64,000 bases of DNA from Climacium dendroides (GCA_950106755.1 OX467091.1:13843538-13907537), one strand, 5' to 3'; positions 1 to 12,389 are shown, counted from the stretch's first letter. Numbers and translations are program-made. Notes: generated by a model from the sequence alone, not told the origin.

Positions 1-660
1 TTCATCGCTTAAGAGCCGTTCCTGCAGCTAAGAAGCTCGAAATAGACGCAAAAAAAGAGGGAATCCACGAGGATTGGCTATTACAAATGCGCGGCTACGC
101 AAGAGCGATGGCAACGAAAGGAGGGTGATCGAACCAAGCGATGGTGAGAGAGACGCCCGCACCTGCAACGGGGACGAGAGGCGTGAACGAGGTGCGTCTG
201 CTGTGACCCTCGCTAACCTTCAGGGGCTGCACCCCGGGGTCAGAGCGGGAAGGCTCGGCCGGGCCGGGCCGGGTCGGGTCGAAATGAGGAAGCCCGGGCC
301 TAAGCGCCGGGTCACCGGACACCACAGCTGGACCGGCGGAACTAGCTGACTACTGCCGTATAATAGCCTTCCGACGAAACCCTCCAACTAAAAACGAACG
401 CACTTCCTGTTTTCGTCCTTCTTTCCCGTTGGCGCCTTCGTTCGTTAGTCGATTTCGCTCACTGCTCTATTTATCCGTCCGTCCCCTTCGCTGATTGTTC
501 GACGCTCTCATGTTTGCCACGTCGTTTCGTTCCGACGCGGGACTTTTCTTGGTGGCGGGAATCACCGTTTTCGATACTCCGATGTCCACGTGGTGACTGC
601 TCATTGGATTCTGTGCTCTCTTTTCGATGGCTGAGATGAGACCTGAGCCCGTTTGGAAGG
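1..660. other. GC-rich island, possible 5' end of a leftward gene
   Basis: This stretch is clearly richer in G and C than the DNA to its right. It contains GGGCC-type runs around 255-305 and open frames on both strands (74-349 plus, 95-325 minus) that match no family I know. The island could be promoter plus first exon of a minus-strand gene running off the left edge, because a TATA-like site and a palindromic G-box lie in the right order for that strand. The open frames could equally be by-products of GC richness. No splice-joined coding sequence could be followed. Confidence 0.35.
467..593 (-). promoter_or_regulatory. Possible minus-strand promoter (TATA-like site and G-box)
   Basis: Read on the minus strand, ATAAATAG at 474-467 is a TATA-like element, and the palindromic G-box CCACGTGG lies upstream at 586-593. 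G-boxes bind bZIP and bHLH factors in plants. Spacing and GC context fit a promoter, but no transcript evidence exists and the downstream gene would lie outside the window. Confidence 0.3.
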
Positions 661-720
661 GCCCGTTTTCCAGTTGGAGAAGCCCAAGGTTGAGTCCTAA
701 AAGTCCAAAAGCAAGACTAA

Positions 721-955
721 AGGTATGTTCTCACTTGGTGTTAAGAGTGTGATTACTGAGGGTCTTAGGAACGAATTTAGACAGAGTTTAAAGTTTTTAT
801 AGGTTCTAATTATTCTTCTCTACAAGCATGTGATTCTAAGCTATCATTCTAATCTAACTTACCCTTCTAGATCTAAATTTTTTTTTAGTAGGACCTACTT
901 TTGGACCTGATTCACATCACAAACATCACCCCTAACATCAAGTGTGAACATACCT
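721..955. mobile_element. PIF/Harbinger-like (Tourist-type) MITE
   Basis: A 235-bp non-coding element with terminal inverted repeats of about 30 bp. Both ends begin AGGTATGTTC, followed by a C/T-rich stretch ending in a TTA and GTG motif. It is flanked by a direct TAA at 718-720 and 956-958, the 3-bp target duplication typical of PIF/Harbinger. A shortened copy in the opposite orientation lies at about 12,390-12,511. Confidence 0.7.
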
Positions 956-958
956 TAA

Positions 959-2518
959 GTGTTTAATCCCAGCCCTTTTTTTCTCAACCATAGGGCACTT
1001 TCTCAAAAAGTAATCTTTTTTTGCAATAAATTTTTCACTTCTATTAAAAATGTGGATGAAGTTGCCAAATTTAGATGAAAAAGTGCATGAATATGATTGA
1101 AAAGTATATTTTGGTCCAAAAGATGGATGAATGTAGAAATGCAATGCTTCACCAAATTTTAAGTCATTATCATCTTGGCACTTTCTCAAAAAGTAAAAAA
1201 AAAGGGTAGTTAAAGGCCCAAAGTCCTGTGGATGACTTCATTGTTTGCTATAAAAACAAAAAATGCACCTATTGATTCAATAATCAAAGTACCTTGGTCA
1301 TAAGTGAGAGTTTGTATCCTTCCAGAATTAAGGTTGAAGACTTTTCAAGAATTTTTTAATACAAAAACTAATGAAGAAATTCTAAAAAATCAAGGCATCA
1401 TAGGAAGTTAGAAATGATTGGCTTTCAACTAAAGAATTCTCAAAAAATATTAAATCCAGTACGTGGATCTTTTTCTAAAATAAAAAATAATATACTTGAA
1501 TAGTTAACTTATAATCAACCTTCTCAACTTGACCTCATGGGATGTGGAAATATGATCCAAATACAAGAATTTGATTGGTCAATGCATTTGGATTTGGGAT
1601 TAGAAGGGAATCTTAAAGGGACAGTTTAGGTGCAATATTTTTAGAATAGAAATGGGGATCCCTCTCCTTCAATAATCATTGCACTTTTCTTCTAAATCCT
1701 TTTGTTTGTTTTGTTTGTCCCTATATGCCTAATGCCTTTTTAGAGCTTCTTGGAAGTATGATCCAAAAATAAATAAAAATCCAAAGTTTAAATAAGTTCG
1801 ATTTTTAAAATTTAAACTACATGATTTTAAACAACATTTATTATAAAGAATAGGATAAGAAATTACAATAATATCACATTTGAGTATGTATAGGATGTTT
1901 CATCACAAAAATTAGGAAGTTGTTCAATGTTCTTCAATTCTTCATTTGTTTGTCAAATCTAAAATTAAGGTCAAATAAAGCATTCAAGAATAACATGTTT
2001 GATTATGAACAATTTATTTGATTTCAAATTCTACATTACAAAAGTTTAAAATGAATTTGTAATACAATCTATTCTTTGAGACTTGATTATGAACCTCTTT
2101 TCTATAAATACTATTACAATTTTTTATATTACTTTTTCAATACCACAAAATTAGTCACATATCTTGGCATGTCTTTATACATTCTATAACACCAACTTTC
2201 ACTATGATTATTAAAATTTAACCTTCATACAATTAAAAATTATTTGAACTTGAAAATACATTTGGTAATTGGATAAATGGAAAATGAAGACTTTGATTAA
2301 ATCAATGGTGTAAAACATTCTCAACAATTGTAAAGGTTTGAAAGAAAAAGAATTTGATTTTATGAGTTGTCATATAAGCAATTGCTAGATTGAAATTGCA
2401 ATGTTTTGATATAAAGATCATATTAAAAATTTATGACAATTAGTAAAGTACATATTTTTTCAATCATGGCAACTTATGGCTTGCTCAATATAAATTTCAA
2501 ACAAAATTTTTCATTAAA
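959..2518. other. AT-rich intergenic DNA
   Basis: No gene, exon chain or conserved motif is visible. The 83-codon minus-strand frame at 938-1189 starts inside the MITE and has no family features. The base composition is that of old, decayed repeat DNA. Confidence 0.6.
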
Positions 2519-2520
2519 TA

Positions 2521-2620
2521 AAGATTCTCATATGTTCCTCATAGCTGGCTATAAGAATCACCAACAATTAGTATAACAAACAATTAAAGTAGCTAGCCAC
2601 GAGGAACACATGAGATCCTT
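2521..2620. mobile_element. Short fold-back MITE flanked by TA
   Basis: Arms of about 31 bp (2521-2551 and 2590-2620) are inverted copies with a few mismatches, separated by a loop of roughly 38 bp. TA dinucleotides flank both ends (2519-2520, 2621-2622), as for Tc1/mariner-type MITEs. A transcript across it would fold into a hairpin of small-RNA-precursor size. Confidence 0.6.
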
Positions 2621-2622
2621 TA

Positions 2623-5080
2623 TTGGGAACTTAGGAACAAAGGAATATTGTACGAAATAGAAAGGATTTTGCAAAAAGCACCCTCATTAGGTGATGGACT
2701 TGCCATGGGTGAGATCCAATAATTCCACTTAAAAAACAAGAGTAGTGTTCTTGCAAGTGCAATTTGCAAGGCAAATTTATCTTAGTTCTCTTGGTTCCAT
2801 GTGTGATTCATTCAATTATTCCTTAGATTGGTTTCCATGTGCAACCAATTTTTTGTAGAACTTGACCAAGTCTTGTCTTATTTTTTTGTTATTATTTTCT
2901 ACCATTGGTAATGTGCTCAAATTGCTCTCTTGAATTTTATATTCATTACATTTAGCTAGTTGGTCTAGCCCACTATAGGGTCATTAGTAGGGTAATAAGT
3001 GATCTTGGTTGATTACCACTATGTCTAGCGGGGGAGAATTGTTGTAGCATTTTGTGTGTATCATCAATAAAGCAGATTGATTAAGCTCAAAATAGAGAAG
3101 TCATTCAATGAAACATACACTAATCAATTAACAAGAGTCCTTCACCTAAGGGACCCATATAAAAAGGGGGTCTCAAAACTCGATGGCTCCGTGGTTGCAA
3201 TGCAACATATCTTCATTGTTTTTCAATATGTACCACCCACTTTGCCTCATCCTTTGAAACGGCTTGTCCAAGAGAAGAGCTTTCCATAGGCTATTTCCAT
3301 AGGCTAATTGTGGAAATAGCCTATGGAAAGTTATTAGGTTGGTTCCTTATTATGAGACAAAAAATTGGAAATGTGGATGGACTAAAACTTAGTTAAGCAA
3401 AGGATAGATTATTATGAACAATATACAATGATTGCAAGCTTTATATTATATTATATAACAATGAATTACCTACCTACAAGCAACCATCGAGGAACTTATA
3501 ACATTAGGCAAGAATATAAATAAAGACTTTTTACAATCAAAGTTGCACTTACAAAAATGGTATGTAATTTTAAAGATGGGCCTTGGGATTCAATCCTAAT
3601 GATGATCATACCAGAACCAATATTAGTAGGGATTCTAATTTTGGAATGAAAATTCTAACATGGAATACCTTGAGGCATATACCAAATGCATTTAGATGAG
3701 TCCCTACATAGATCAAGGAAAGACTAGGGGAGCTCATAGGATCTAACATTGTTAGCTAATTACAACCATGTTATTCCTAGATACTATGTAGCAATTAAAA
3801 CCAAACATGAGTGAAAATTGTTAGTGATTGTTATCAATTCTATTACTAAAAGGAAAATTTTGATTCTTATAGACTACAATTACTTCCCAATCTATTAAAA
3901 ATTATCATTTAATACCAATCATTGTATTCAAGATTTTTCCATTAAGCAAGGACCTTGTTAAGCTACAAAATAATATAAAGGGACACCAACTAAAAGAAAC
4001 ACCTATTAAAACTCAACTATTAAAGACAAAATCATAGCTCACTTGCCCCTTGACATGAAAGAGATGACATTGATTGAAGTTAAGAACACTACTTTCTAAA
4101 GGGGTGAATGATTGAGGGGTGGCAAGTCTAGATACCACAATACCAAAGGAAGGTAAACCAAAGTCCTCTACTCACAACAATCAACAAACCAAATGAGGTG
4201 ACATCACAACCAAAGGACAATTTACTCGTACAGACAAGGGACTTGAAAGTATCACCTAACTTGCCTCTCCAAATTGTAGAACGGTAGAACCATATTCCAG
4301 ACCTATTCAATAAAGATTATTAGATCAACAATATATGCCCCAACACCAACCTCATAATTATCAAAGACATGACCAATAGATTAGAAATGATTCCTAGAAC
4401 AAGTAATAAAGAATAAGTGAAATGTAATCATCTCAATGGAAGAAGTAAGTGCCCTAAGATCATAATACCTCATAACTAAACCTAAATTCTTCCATGTCAA
4501 CCAATTTACTCTTTAGAATTCCATTGAGTTGAAAATTGAAATAAAAACAATCCTAGAAGTTGATTCAAATGACCACACCTCAAAAATAATTATGACGAGC
4601 CTAAATAACAAGGCATCTTATATATCCAAAACAATTGTGAAAGGGACTCTTGCAATTGAATACTAATAAGATATACATGTTGATCTAATTAATTCTTATA
4701 CCTTGTCAAGTAGGAGGACACTTATAAAGACTATTAGCTTTCGTTCTTCCAATTGTGAGTACAATTTCCAATTTGACATTGTCGACCATAGGCAATAATG
4801 AGCTTATTAACCAACTAGGATCCTTTATAATCAACCATGACTTATATAGGAAGTTCAAGATGAATATAGGAATCTCCCATTCTTATGTCAGGACCTTTGT
4901 TACAATCTTGGATGGATAAATGCAATGACAGATGAAAGAATGAATGATTGTGTCATGACCTTTTGGATGAATGCATTGATGGATGATCATGAACTAATTC
5001 ATGATGAAATGTGCACTAGTGGATAAGCAAAGATTGCCGGGAGATAGATGTTTTCAAACGCGGATTTATGCATTGGAGTT
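2623..5080. other. AT-rich intergenic DNA, possibly old LTR-retrotransposon debris
   Basis: No intact gene. A purine tract, GCGGGGGAGAA at 3029-3039, is followed by TTGTTG, which resembles a polypurine tract next to an LTR start. Several stop-riddled stretches from 3.5 to 4.9 kb have a gag-like feel, but no zinc knuckle, protease or reverse transcriptase motif could be identified. I therefore do not assign an element. Confidence 0.35.
3280..3330. repeat. Perfect 20-bp inverted repeat (hairpin)
   Basis: Positions 3280-3299 and 3311-3330 are perfect reverse complements over 20 bp with an 11-base spacer. It is mixed-sequence, not a simple AT palindrome. It may be a transposon end, a fold-back scar or a recent local inversion duplication. 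Confidence 0.85.
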
Positions 5081-5081
5081 A

Positions 5082-5171
5082 GACAACTCCAATTGGATGA
5101 CAAAAGCATTGAAGTGCATGGAGATAGACAACTCCAATTGGATGACAAAAGCATTGAAGTGCATGGAGATA
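5082..5171. repeat. Tandem repeat, 45-bp unit, two copies plus a diverged third
   Basis: Two identical 45-bp units lie at 5082-5126 and 5127-5171, followed by a diverged partial unit up to about 5230. Each unit carries ACAACTCCAATTGGATGA. The region from about 5074 to 5280 also has small palindromes of the form GGAGTTAG-A-CAACTCC. The open frames here are by-products of the repeat, whose unit length is divisible by three. Confidence 0.9.
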
Positions 5172-5289
5172 GATATCTGCAAATGATGGATGTATGCAAT
5201 GGAGTTAGACAACTCCACTTGGATGACTAGTGCACTAAATAAATACAATTGTGTTGGAACTTGGAGTTAGATAACTCCAAGTAAAAGAG

Positions 5290-8059
5290 GAAGATTTGGA
5301 AAATAGATGATTGGATAAGATATGATTTGATAGGATATAATTGGAGAAGGTAACTAGGACTTTTATCTTGGTGGATGATTCTAGATAGAACCAAAGATAG
5401 AAGATAAAGATAGAAAAGTAGTCCTAGTTTATCTTAAAGATTGATAGTCTTTATTGATAGTCTCCATTATAAGAAAAAGCTCAGGGGTGAGGAGATGGCT
5501 CTCTTTTGGAGATTGTCTCTCTCTATGGTAGGGTGGTTTGAGCTCTTGTGAAACAATTTTGTTATTAAGTATATGTTGTGTTTATATTTGGAGTCCATTG
5601 TGATTTGAAGTTACTTGCTATAGGAGGTTTGTAACATCTTAGCATCCAAAGTAAGCTTCCATTAGATTTGCTAACAGTTCAAGCCAAGATTAATAGCATT
5701 AAAAAACTAATGTATCATGGGACAATGTATATTAACATGTATCATGGGACAAGCTATGCAATTTTTAAGATTCTTTAATAAAATTTTAAGATCTTTTTAT
5801 TATAAATAAGATATTATAAATGAATTTTAATTTTAATTGGAGGAAATCTCTTATATAGATTTTTGAAAATTATGCATAAGAGTTCAATTCTTCATATATA
5901 TTGTGAAGTTTTTTTTTAATAAATATGCAATCCAAAATTTTTTGCATCTCATTTTATTTAATTTGGTCTTCACCTAAATCTTTGATCCTTTTAATTTTAG
6001 TTTGATATAATTTTTACAAAAATCTCTCTCAAAACCCTTCTAATGCTAATGATTCATTTGCATAATATAAGAATTGCATACTCGGGTTGGTAGCAACCTT
6101 GGCGTAATAACAAAAAGATAAATCCTTAAAGATATCTCTAAAGGAGACTTTGGATTGTTCATTAGAAGAGTTTTGAGGGCAAATGAAGACTGTGGGTTCC
6201 CATTAATTTCTAAATTGCGGGGAACCCTAGGAACTCAATAGTCAACCATGCCACGTCAATAATATTAATTAATTAATATTTTTAAATAATTTTTAAATAA
6301 TTTTTAAAACTTTTTATTAAATTAAAAATATTCTAATATGTTTTTAGTTTAGGGAATAGGCCTACAACAGCCCTCCCAAGCCCTCAAACCTCTTCTAATG
6401 CAATATATATATTCCAAACTCCCCCATTAATTGTATGGAGCTCTATTGAACATTGATTATTCAACTATTAGGAGATTTTTGTTAGATAGTATGAGAAGAC
6501 TAAAACAAATTGACAACTATAATGGTTGGAGTTCATTAGGTTCATAGCTTACCTCAATGTGAAGGATCTTTTCCTACAATGGTTCTATCCCTTACACATG
6601 GGGCAATTGGATGCGTGTAGGCATCCAAGCTCTAAAAAGACTAAACAATTCTACTCTTACTATTCTGAATAATTGCAAGAAACACTAGTCCTATATTTTG
6701 TCCTCTTGCTCTCAAACATGTGGATTTTTGCTCATAAATTTTGCATCATATGTCAATTTTATATGAAATTTGAAATAAAGCTACACATGGTAGTTGTAAA
6801 CATTAATTAATTTTTTTCATTTAAAAAAATAAAATGTAATATTTTAAAATAGCCCCCAATTAGATGTCTACCTTAGCCATATAAGGGGGTAGTATTATTT
6901 TTGGTCTAAAAATATGAATTTGAAGCTAAAAATTGGGATGCAAAGACTTCTACTAGAGTTATATAAGTCCACAAAGAGATTTTTAAAAATATCAAATTGT
7001 CCACCTTCTACTTGTACTCAAAGTACACTACTTTTGTGCAACTATAGATAACACAATTTTTTTCCCAAAGATGAAAATGGTTAAGAAGAAGAATTTTCAA
7101 GTTATGAAAATTGGATTTTTTAAATTTTCAATTGTAAAATATTTTTATTATTTTCTAAAAATCAAACATCAAATGATCCATTTTCTTGGTATTTTCCATC
7201 ATCCTTTCTTGTGCATAACTTTTAGAGATAAATGTTTTTAGGTCTCAATTTTAAAAGGCATACTATTTTCAATGCTTTACAAATTATCCATATTTTATTT
7301 TATTTTTTAGAAGTTCATTTTTAAAATTACAATAGTCACTAGGTTGTATTGGGTTCAAAACAACACGTGTTTCTTGCAATGACCCTCACAACATAGTAGA
7401 ATATCCTAATGCCCATGTCCTAAAATATTTGATACTTCTAATCAACGTCTCTTCATATCATTTTTTTGCTCTTCTCCACATCAAATCTTGTAGGAGCAAT
7501 CAACAAAAGTTTGTACAAAAGAAATAACCACTATTGGTAGAATAATATGATTGTGGCATCTCTTATCCATTATAATTGGTGCTCCTATTTACATTGGGTT
7601 TCTTTGACAAACTTAAGCCTGTCTTTAAATGGTACAAGGAATTTAGCCACAAACAAAAAAGAACAAGACAAACAATTGAAGGTGACTTACACCATGAGCT
7701 CTTTATTGTCCAAACTGAGTTGCAAGCATTCCCATACAATAAGATAACTTAAGTGAGAACCTAACCAATCTTTGAGGACTAAAAGGTTGTTAGCTAACGT
7801 GTACTTTCCAGCATCAAAAGGAGAGCAAAAGGCAATAGAGCTTCTAGAAAGTTCTTTCAAGCAATGGAGGAACAATTGATGATGCAATCTAATATTATCA
7901 AACTTCATGATACTTAGGGCGCACCATGTACCATGTAAAGAGATTTATTTGAAGTGTGCATACAATTCTACTCCTCTAAATACCAAATATGTGCCATTGA
8001 ATATACGTTCAAATTGTTAGGAACGAACCCTTGAAGGTGTTCAACACAAACTTACAATG
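5290..8059. other. AT-rich intergenic DNA
   Basis: No coding sequence is supported. It holds an AT palindrome built of AATTAATTAATT around 6261-6280 and short AT-rich frames only. The right part (about 7.6-8.06 kb) may be the decayed 5' part of the LINE that follows, but no endonuclease motif is legible. Confidence 0.5.
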
Positions 8060-9300
8060 GAGACATCAAGCAAATTGAAGAGACCCTTATTACTAGAAGA
8101 GCTTTCCATGGCACTTAAAATAATGGTCTACTCTAAGCTAGTCTTTAGGACTTGCTTGAATCACTACAAAACTATTTAAGGTCTTATGGCATATAATAGG
8201 TTATGGAGACCTCCACATGGTTTTGAACTTAATCGGCATAGGAGCATTCCTAATAGAGTGGTCAATAAAGGGCCTAAATATCTTGTTTCACAAGGGAGGC
8301 CCAAAAAATTCCTCAACAATTGGAGGTCAATTATGTTACTTGATACTCCTACAAGTTTTCTGCCAAAGTTTTATTCGTAGGGCTCCAAACTATACTTATA
8401 GAATTTATTCCAGATCAATCTGCCTTTTTACCAATGCGTTTTGTTCTTGACAATATATTTCAAACTTTTTGGAAACCATAGCTCATACAAAACAAAGTGA
8501 TCAATCCATCTAGTTCCTTTAGTTAGATTTAAAAAAAGTCTATGACAAGGTGGATTTCCAATTCTTATTCAAGGCTATGGTGAGATTGGATTCCCAAACA
8601 CTTTATTAACCCCTAAGTGCCCTAGAGCCTCAAATACGGCCTCTCAAAACTCAAAGATTTCCTTGTTTGACCATTATAATCTTTTCAACGATATGGTCAA
8701 AGGACATGTCCCTTTCCCTATAGCTCTGGCCCTATCCTGGCTCTATCTCTACTATCAATTAGTACAGTCAATTTATGTGAATCTCATTTTACGTGATAGT
8801 TTGATTGGAATGAATTGAGAAGGGTATAGATTTTAGCAAATACGCTCCGGGCGCCCAGGGGTTAAGATGACTTGGTTGTTATTCATTGATGTAGTAGCCA
8901 AGGTATGAATAAATGTGCAATCCATATGTTGTTTTTCTATTGAGCAGGGAGATAGATAAGGGTATCCCTTTGCTCCATATCTCTTCTTGATTTTAAGAAA
9001 AAAATTTAATTGCATCTTTAAGAAGGAAGGTATTAGTAGATGCATCAAAGGACTAGAGATTCTTGGTGCAAATGAGACCCAAACCATATTTCAATTCGAT
9101 GATGACACTACTACAATTGTCTAGTGCTAGGTGATCTTTAATACATCTTTTCTCCTTAGTTGTGTCATGGACACATCTACAAAGGGAATATTTGTAGTCT
9201 ACAAACAATTGAAAGTCTTGGTTAATTAGCATGCAAACAATACCAACTAAGCTTCAATCCACATATTTATTTCCCAGCTAGAGTTAGAGTTTGCACAATG
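8060..9300 (+). mobile_element. Decayed non-LTR retrotransposon (LINE) reverse transcriptase fragment
   Basis: Read in all three plus frames, successive pieces match the plant L1-type reverse transcriptase in the right order. A PLxxEELxxALK-like start lies near 8080. It is followed by KGGPKKFLNNWRSI and LLDTP (about 8270-8350), DQSAFLPMRFVLDNIF (about 8415-8460), a KxYDKVD-like stretch near 8535, and FPNTL near 8600. After a 252-bp insertion come IEQGDRQGYPFAPYLFL (about 8940-8990) and the FDDD-type catalytic motif near 9098, in place of YADD. Frameshifts and stops separate the pieces, so it is a dead copy. Neither the 5' end nor the poly(A) tail is clearly defined. Confidence 0.8.
8610..8861. 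mobile_element. TTAA-flanked TIR element inserted in the LINE
   Basis: A 252-bp segment interrupts the LINE reading between the FPNTL region and the downstream domain. It is bounded by TTAA at 8606-8609 and 8862-8865. Its ends are inverted repeats of about 19 bp: CCCCT-AAGT-GCCC on the left, CCCCT-GGGC-GCCC on the right when reverse-complemented. Removing the segment with one TTAA rejoins the LINE homology to within one base. TTAA duplication with CCC-starting ends is the signature of piggyBac-type transposition; no transposase is encoded. Confidence 0.7.
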
Positions 9301-10589
9301 TCACTTATAGACACTAAAAGAAATTCATATTTTTTAAACATTTTTTGAAATGTCCATTTGTTTTATGTTTAAAATGACATCAAGTATAATATCACAACTT
9401 TAGTCGTGACATCAAATGCGACAAAAAAAAACATGTGGTGGTAAAAAAAATTCATGAAAAAAAACACAAGTTTCTTCTAGTGGGACAACACAAATTGAAG
9501 GTATTATTTTTGTACATGCAATTGTATATCCAATCTCCGTTTGGTCCCTCATAGATTGTTGTATTTAGACTCAATCTCTCTATTCAATAAAGGACATAGC
9601 TCAACAAATAACTTCTTCATTAGCGTCACAAAGTACTACATGTTTATGACTAAAAAGTAAAACCTTGTTCTACCTTTGAATTTCTAATTCATAAAGGAGG
9701 AGCATAGAACACTAGTAGGGCCAAGAAAGAAGGAGGATCGATCTAGTTGCTTTGGCACCAAGCTATTGCAATGAATGTTTAGAGAAGAAAAATCTTGTAT
9801 ACCATCAATGAATCTTAAATAAAGATAACAACTTGGAAGAGATGATGGCTTATAGATCTTAGTCATATTGGCCTCATCTCATCAAATGTATAAAGTGGCC
9901 CTTACAATTCTACAAACATTTGCTACCCCCATGCCCTCGTTCCAAGGGCAGTTATTGATTGGAAACAAGCATTCTTTGTAGACACACCTCCATGGACTTT
10001 TCAACCAACCAATTGGCTTTGTCTCTTTCTTTAAAAAATTACTATTTGGTCAATTTGGATAATTCACAGCCACATGTTATTTAATCACAAATGGTGGAAC
10101 TTTAATATGTTATTACCTTCATATGGAGAAAAATTAGTAAATATGGTTGGATAGTATGAAATAAGTATCTTGAATCTATTAGGTGTAATCCAATCTACAC
10201 TAATAAGAAGCTTTAAGGACAAATCAACTTTTTAGTTGGTCAAACTTCTTTAGATTTTTTATATTAAAATAAAATTTAAATTTTGATATACTTCTTGTAT
10301 ATTAATACATAGATATAGATCTATAAAGTTTATTTTTTATTTTTCATAATTAAAAATATAAAATTGTATTTTGGATATGATTTTTAAAAATAATTTATTT
10401 GTTCAAAATAATGGTAATTACTAAAATGCTTAAAATAGTATGGATTTTTAATAAAATTCTAAGACAATAGTGATAACCATCATGATGTAATTGGTGTATT
10501 CTTTAAGCTTACACCAAGAAAATTTTGATAGAAAAAGCTCAAACATAGTGTGTTTAAAGCCTTCAAGGTACTATCTTCAAAGTGCCATA
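9301..10589. other. AT-rich intergenic DNA
   Basis: No gene or clear element seen. The 60-codon minus frame at 9684-9866 has no recognisable features. Confidence 0.5.
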
Positions 10590-11560
10590 AAATTATCATT
10601 TTAATCCCTAAAGGACCAAAGAACCTACTTTAAACTTTTTGAAAACTTGGGCAATCTCTATTGACTTCATAATTTGAAATATTTGCATAAAATTTTAGGA
10701 TGGATTTTAATCATCATAATCTATGTATGTTATTTTTCTTCATGGCATTCACATAAATATTGCAAAAGTTAGAAGGTTTTCTTCACAACATTCACATAAA
10801 TATTACAAAAGATAGAAGTTTTTTTTAATTTCAATGTCAAATCATGCAACTAAAAATATATTCCAAAATTAGAATAATAAAATTTGTTGAGTTATATAGA
10901 TTGATATATACTTAAACATATTTGAATCATTTAATTACAAATAATGAGGTGAAAGTTATAAGGAGTTTCATTTTGTAGGTGATGAAAATAGAAAAATAAT
11001 GTATAAAGTTGTCTTTTGAATCCAATTTTGAAAATTTTCAAATAAAACCAAAAATAAAGGATACCGATTGTTTATTGAAACATTGTCACCATTGGGATTA
11101 ACAACCTTCCATTTTTTTTATAAAAATTATGAGAGACTTAGTTTTTTCTTTCCTTATGTACTACCTTCTATTTTATAATTTTCTTAAAAATTATTATGAA
11201 AGTTTTTTTGGTTAAATATTTCTACATATATTTTCAATCCATTTTTCAACATATTGAACTGAAACGTACAAGTTATAGGACATATTGTTTCTGTTTTTTT
11301 TCTAAAAATGTTGAAAGAAAAATCCTCACCTTTTGGAAGGACTAGAAAAGCCTACATTTTGAAGTTTAGGCACTTTGAATTTGCAATTGGTTGGGATACT
11401 CACTATAAAATTTTGGAATGATGTAATCGAACAAATTAACCACGGGATCCTACAAATGGATTTATTTAAAAATAAATATAGATGAAAATTTTAGCTTTGC
11501 TTTTGAGACAAGTATTTTTAAGCAATTTTGGGCCTTTAACATGAAAGAACTTTAGTGATT
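10590..11560 (+). repeat. Dispersed repeat family R1, copy a (transposon debris)
   Basis: About 970 bp aligns by eye, with interruptions, to 40,380-41,135 in the same orientation. Shared stretches include a start reading ATCCCTAAA, a middle reading CAATGTCAAAT then GCAACTAAAAATATATT, and an end reading AAGCAATTTTGG followed by CATGAAAGAACT. Part of it (about 11,070-11,210) also matches 42,690-42,810, which links R1 to family R6. No coding potential is left, so the element class is unknown. Confidence 0.7.
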
Positions 11561-11625
11561 AATAATTTTTTTAGAAATGGTATGGAACAAAAAGTAGATT
11601 ATTATACCTACATTTTCTTAGTTAA

Positions 11626-11828
11626 CACTACAAGGGAAATGGGTGTTTTAAGTATAGTCCTAGTAGTATTGTCTTTTAATTAATGACTTTTAAGTAAGGT
11701 TCTTAGTTAAAATTTACTAAAAATACTGTCTTTTCAGTAAAATTTTACTAAAAAACTTACTTAAAAGTCATTACTTAAAAGACAATACTACTAGGACCAT
11801 ACTTAAAACACCCCTTTCCCTCGTAGTG
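11626..11828. mobile_element. CACTA-type fold-back MITE
   Basis: A 203-bp element starts CACTACAAGGGAAA and ends TTTCCCTCGTAGTG, the classic CACTA...TAGTG termini. It is flanked by a perfect 3-bp target duplication TAA (11,623-11,625 and 11,829-11,831). The two halves are inverted repeats of about 95 bp each with few mismatches, so the whole element is one long hairpin. It is clean enough to be one of the younger insertions here. Confidence 0.85.
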
Positions 11829-11831
11829 TAA

Positions 11832-12389
11832 GCTTATAAGCATTTAAAATCAAGAACCATGTGAAAAATTGAGGTTTGACTTTCAAACTACCCCTCAAGT
11901 TTGCAATGTCCTTTAATCCCTACTTAAAGGACCACGTGTTCAAATTCCAAACAACAAATGTTCACAAAACACATTCCAAGTATACAAAACTCCATTTTTT
12001 CATCCATCAATTTTTTTGAAGATTCTTGTTTTAGTTCTTTAACATCTTCACAGTGTAGATTATAAAGATATTGCTTTGCGAATATTCTATCATTTAATAG
12101 GTGGTGGTACATTTAGTCTCAAAATTGAGTTATTTTATCAATTCAAAAAATGACCCTTCAAAACAACTCAAATAAAAAATCTAAAATTTAAAATTTTCAA
12201 AAATCACCATGATTAGAACATAACATTCCGAGCTTCAAAGAAGAAAAGTTCTTGTAAAAGTCACAAATATCCAATCTTGAATCAAATTTTAGAAGGAACT
12301 TTTTATTTTTGGCTTCAAAATTATATTGAAAAACACTGGTTTGTGTACTAGTTGATCTCAATGTTCTATAGATTGTATTTTATAATTAG
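11832..12389. other. AT-rich intergenic DNA
   Basis: Nothing recognisable. The 62-codon minus frame at 11,924-12,112 has no family features. Confidence 0.5.

Noticed and set aside
3029..4900. Possible LTR retrotransposon with polypurine tract and gag
   Set aside because: Only a purine run before TTGTTG was seen; no zinc knuckle, protease or polymerase motif could be read.
5001..5248. Four overlapping open frames with repeated peptide units
   Set aside because: All come from the 45-bp tandem repeat, whose length is divisible by three.
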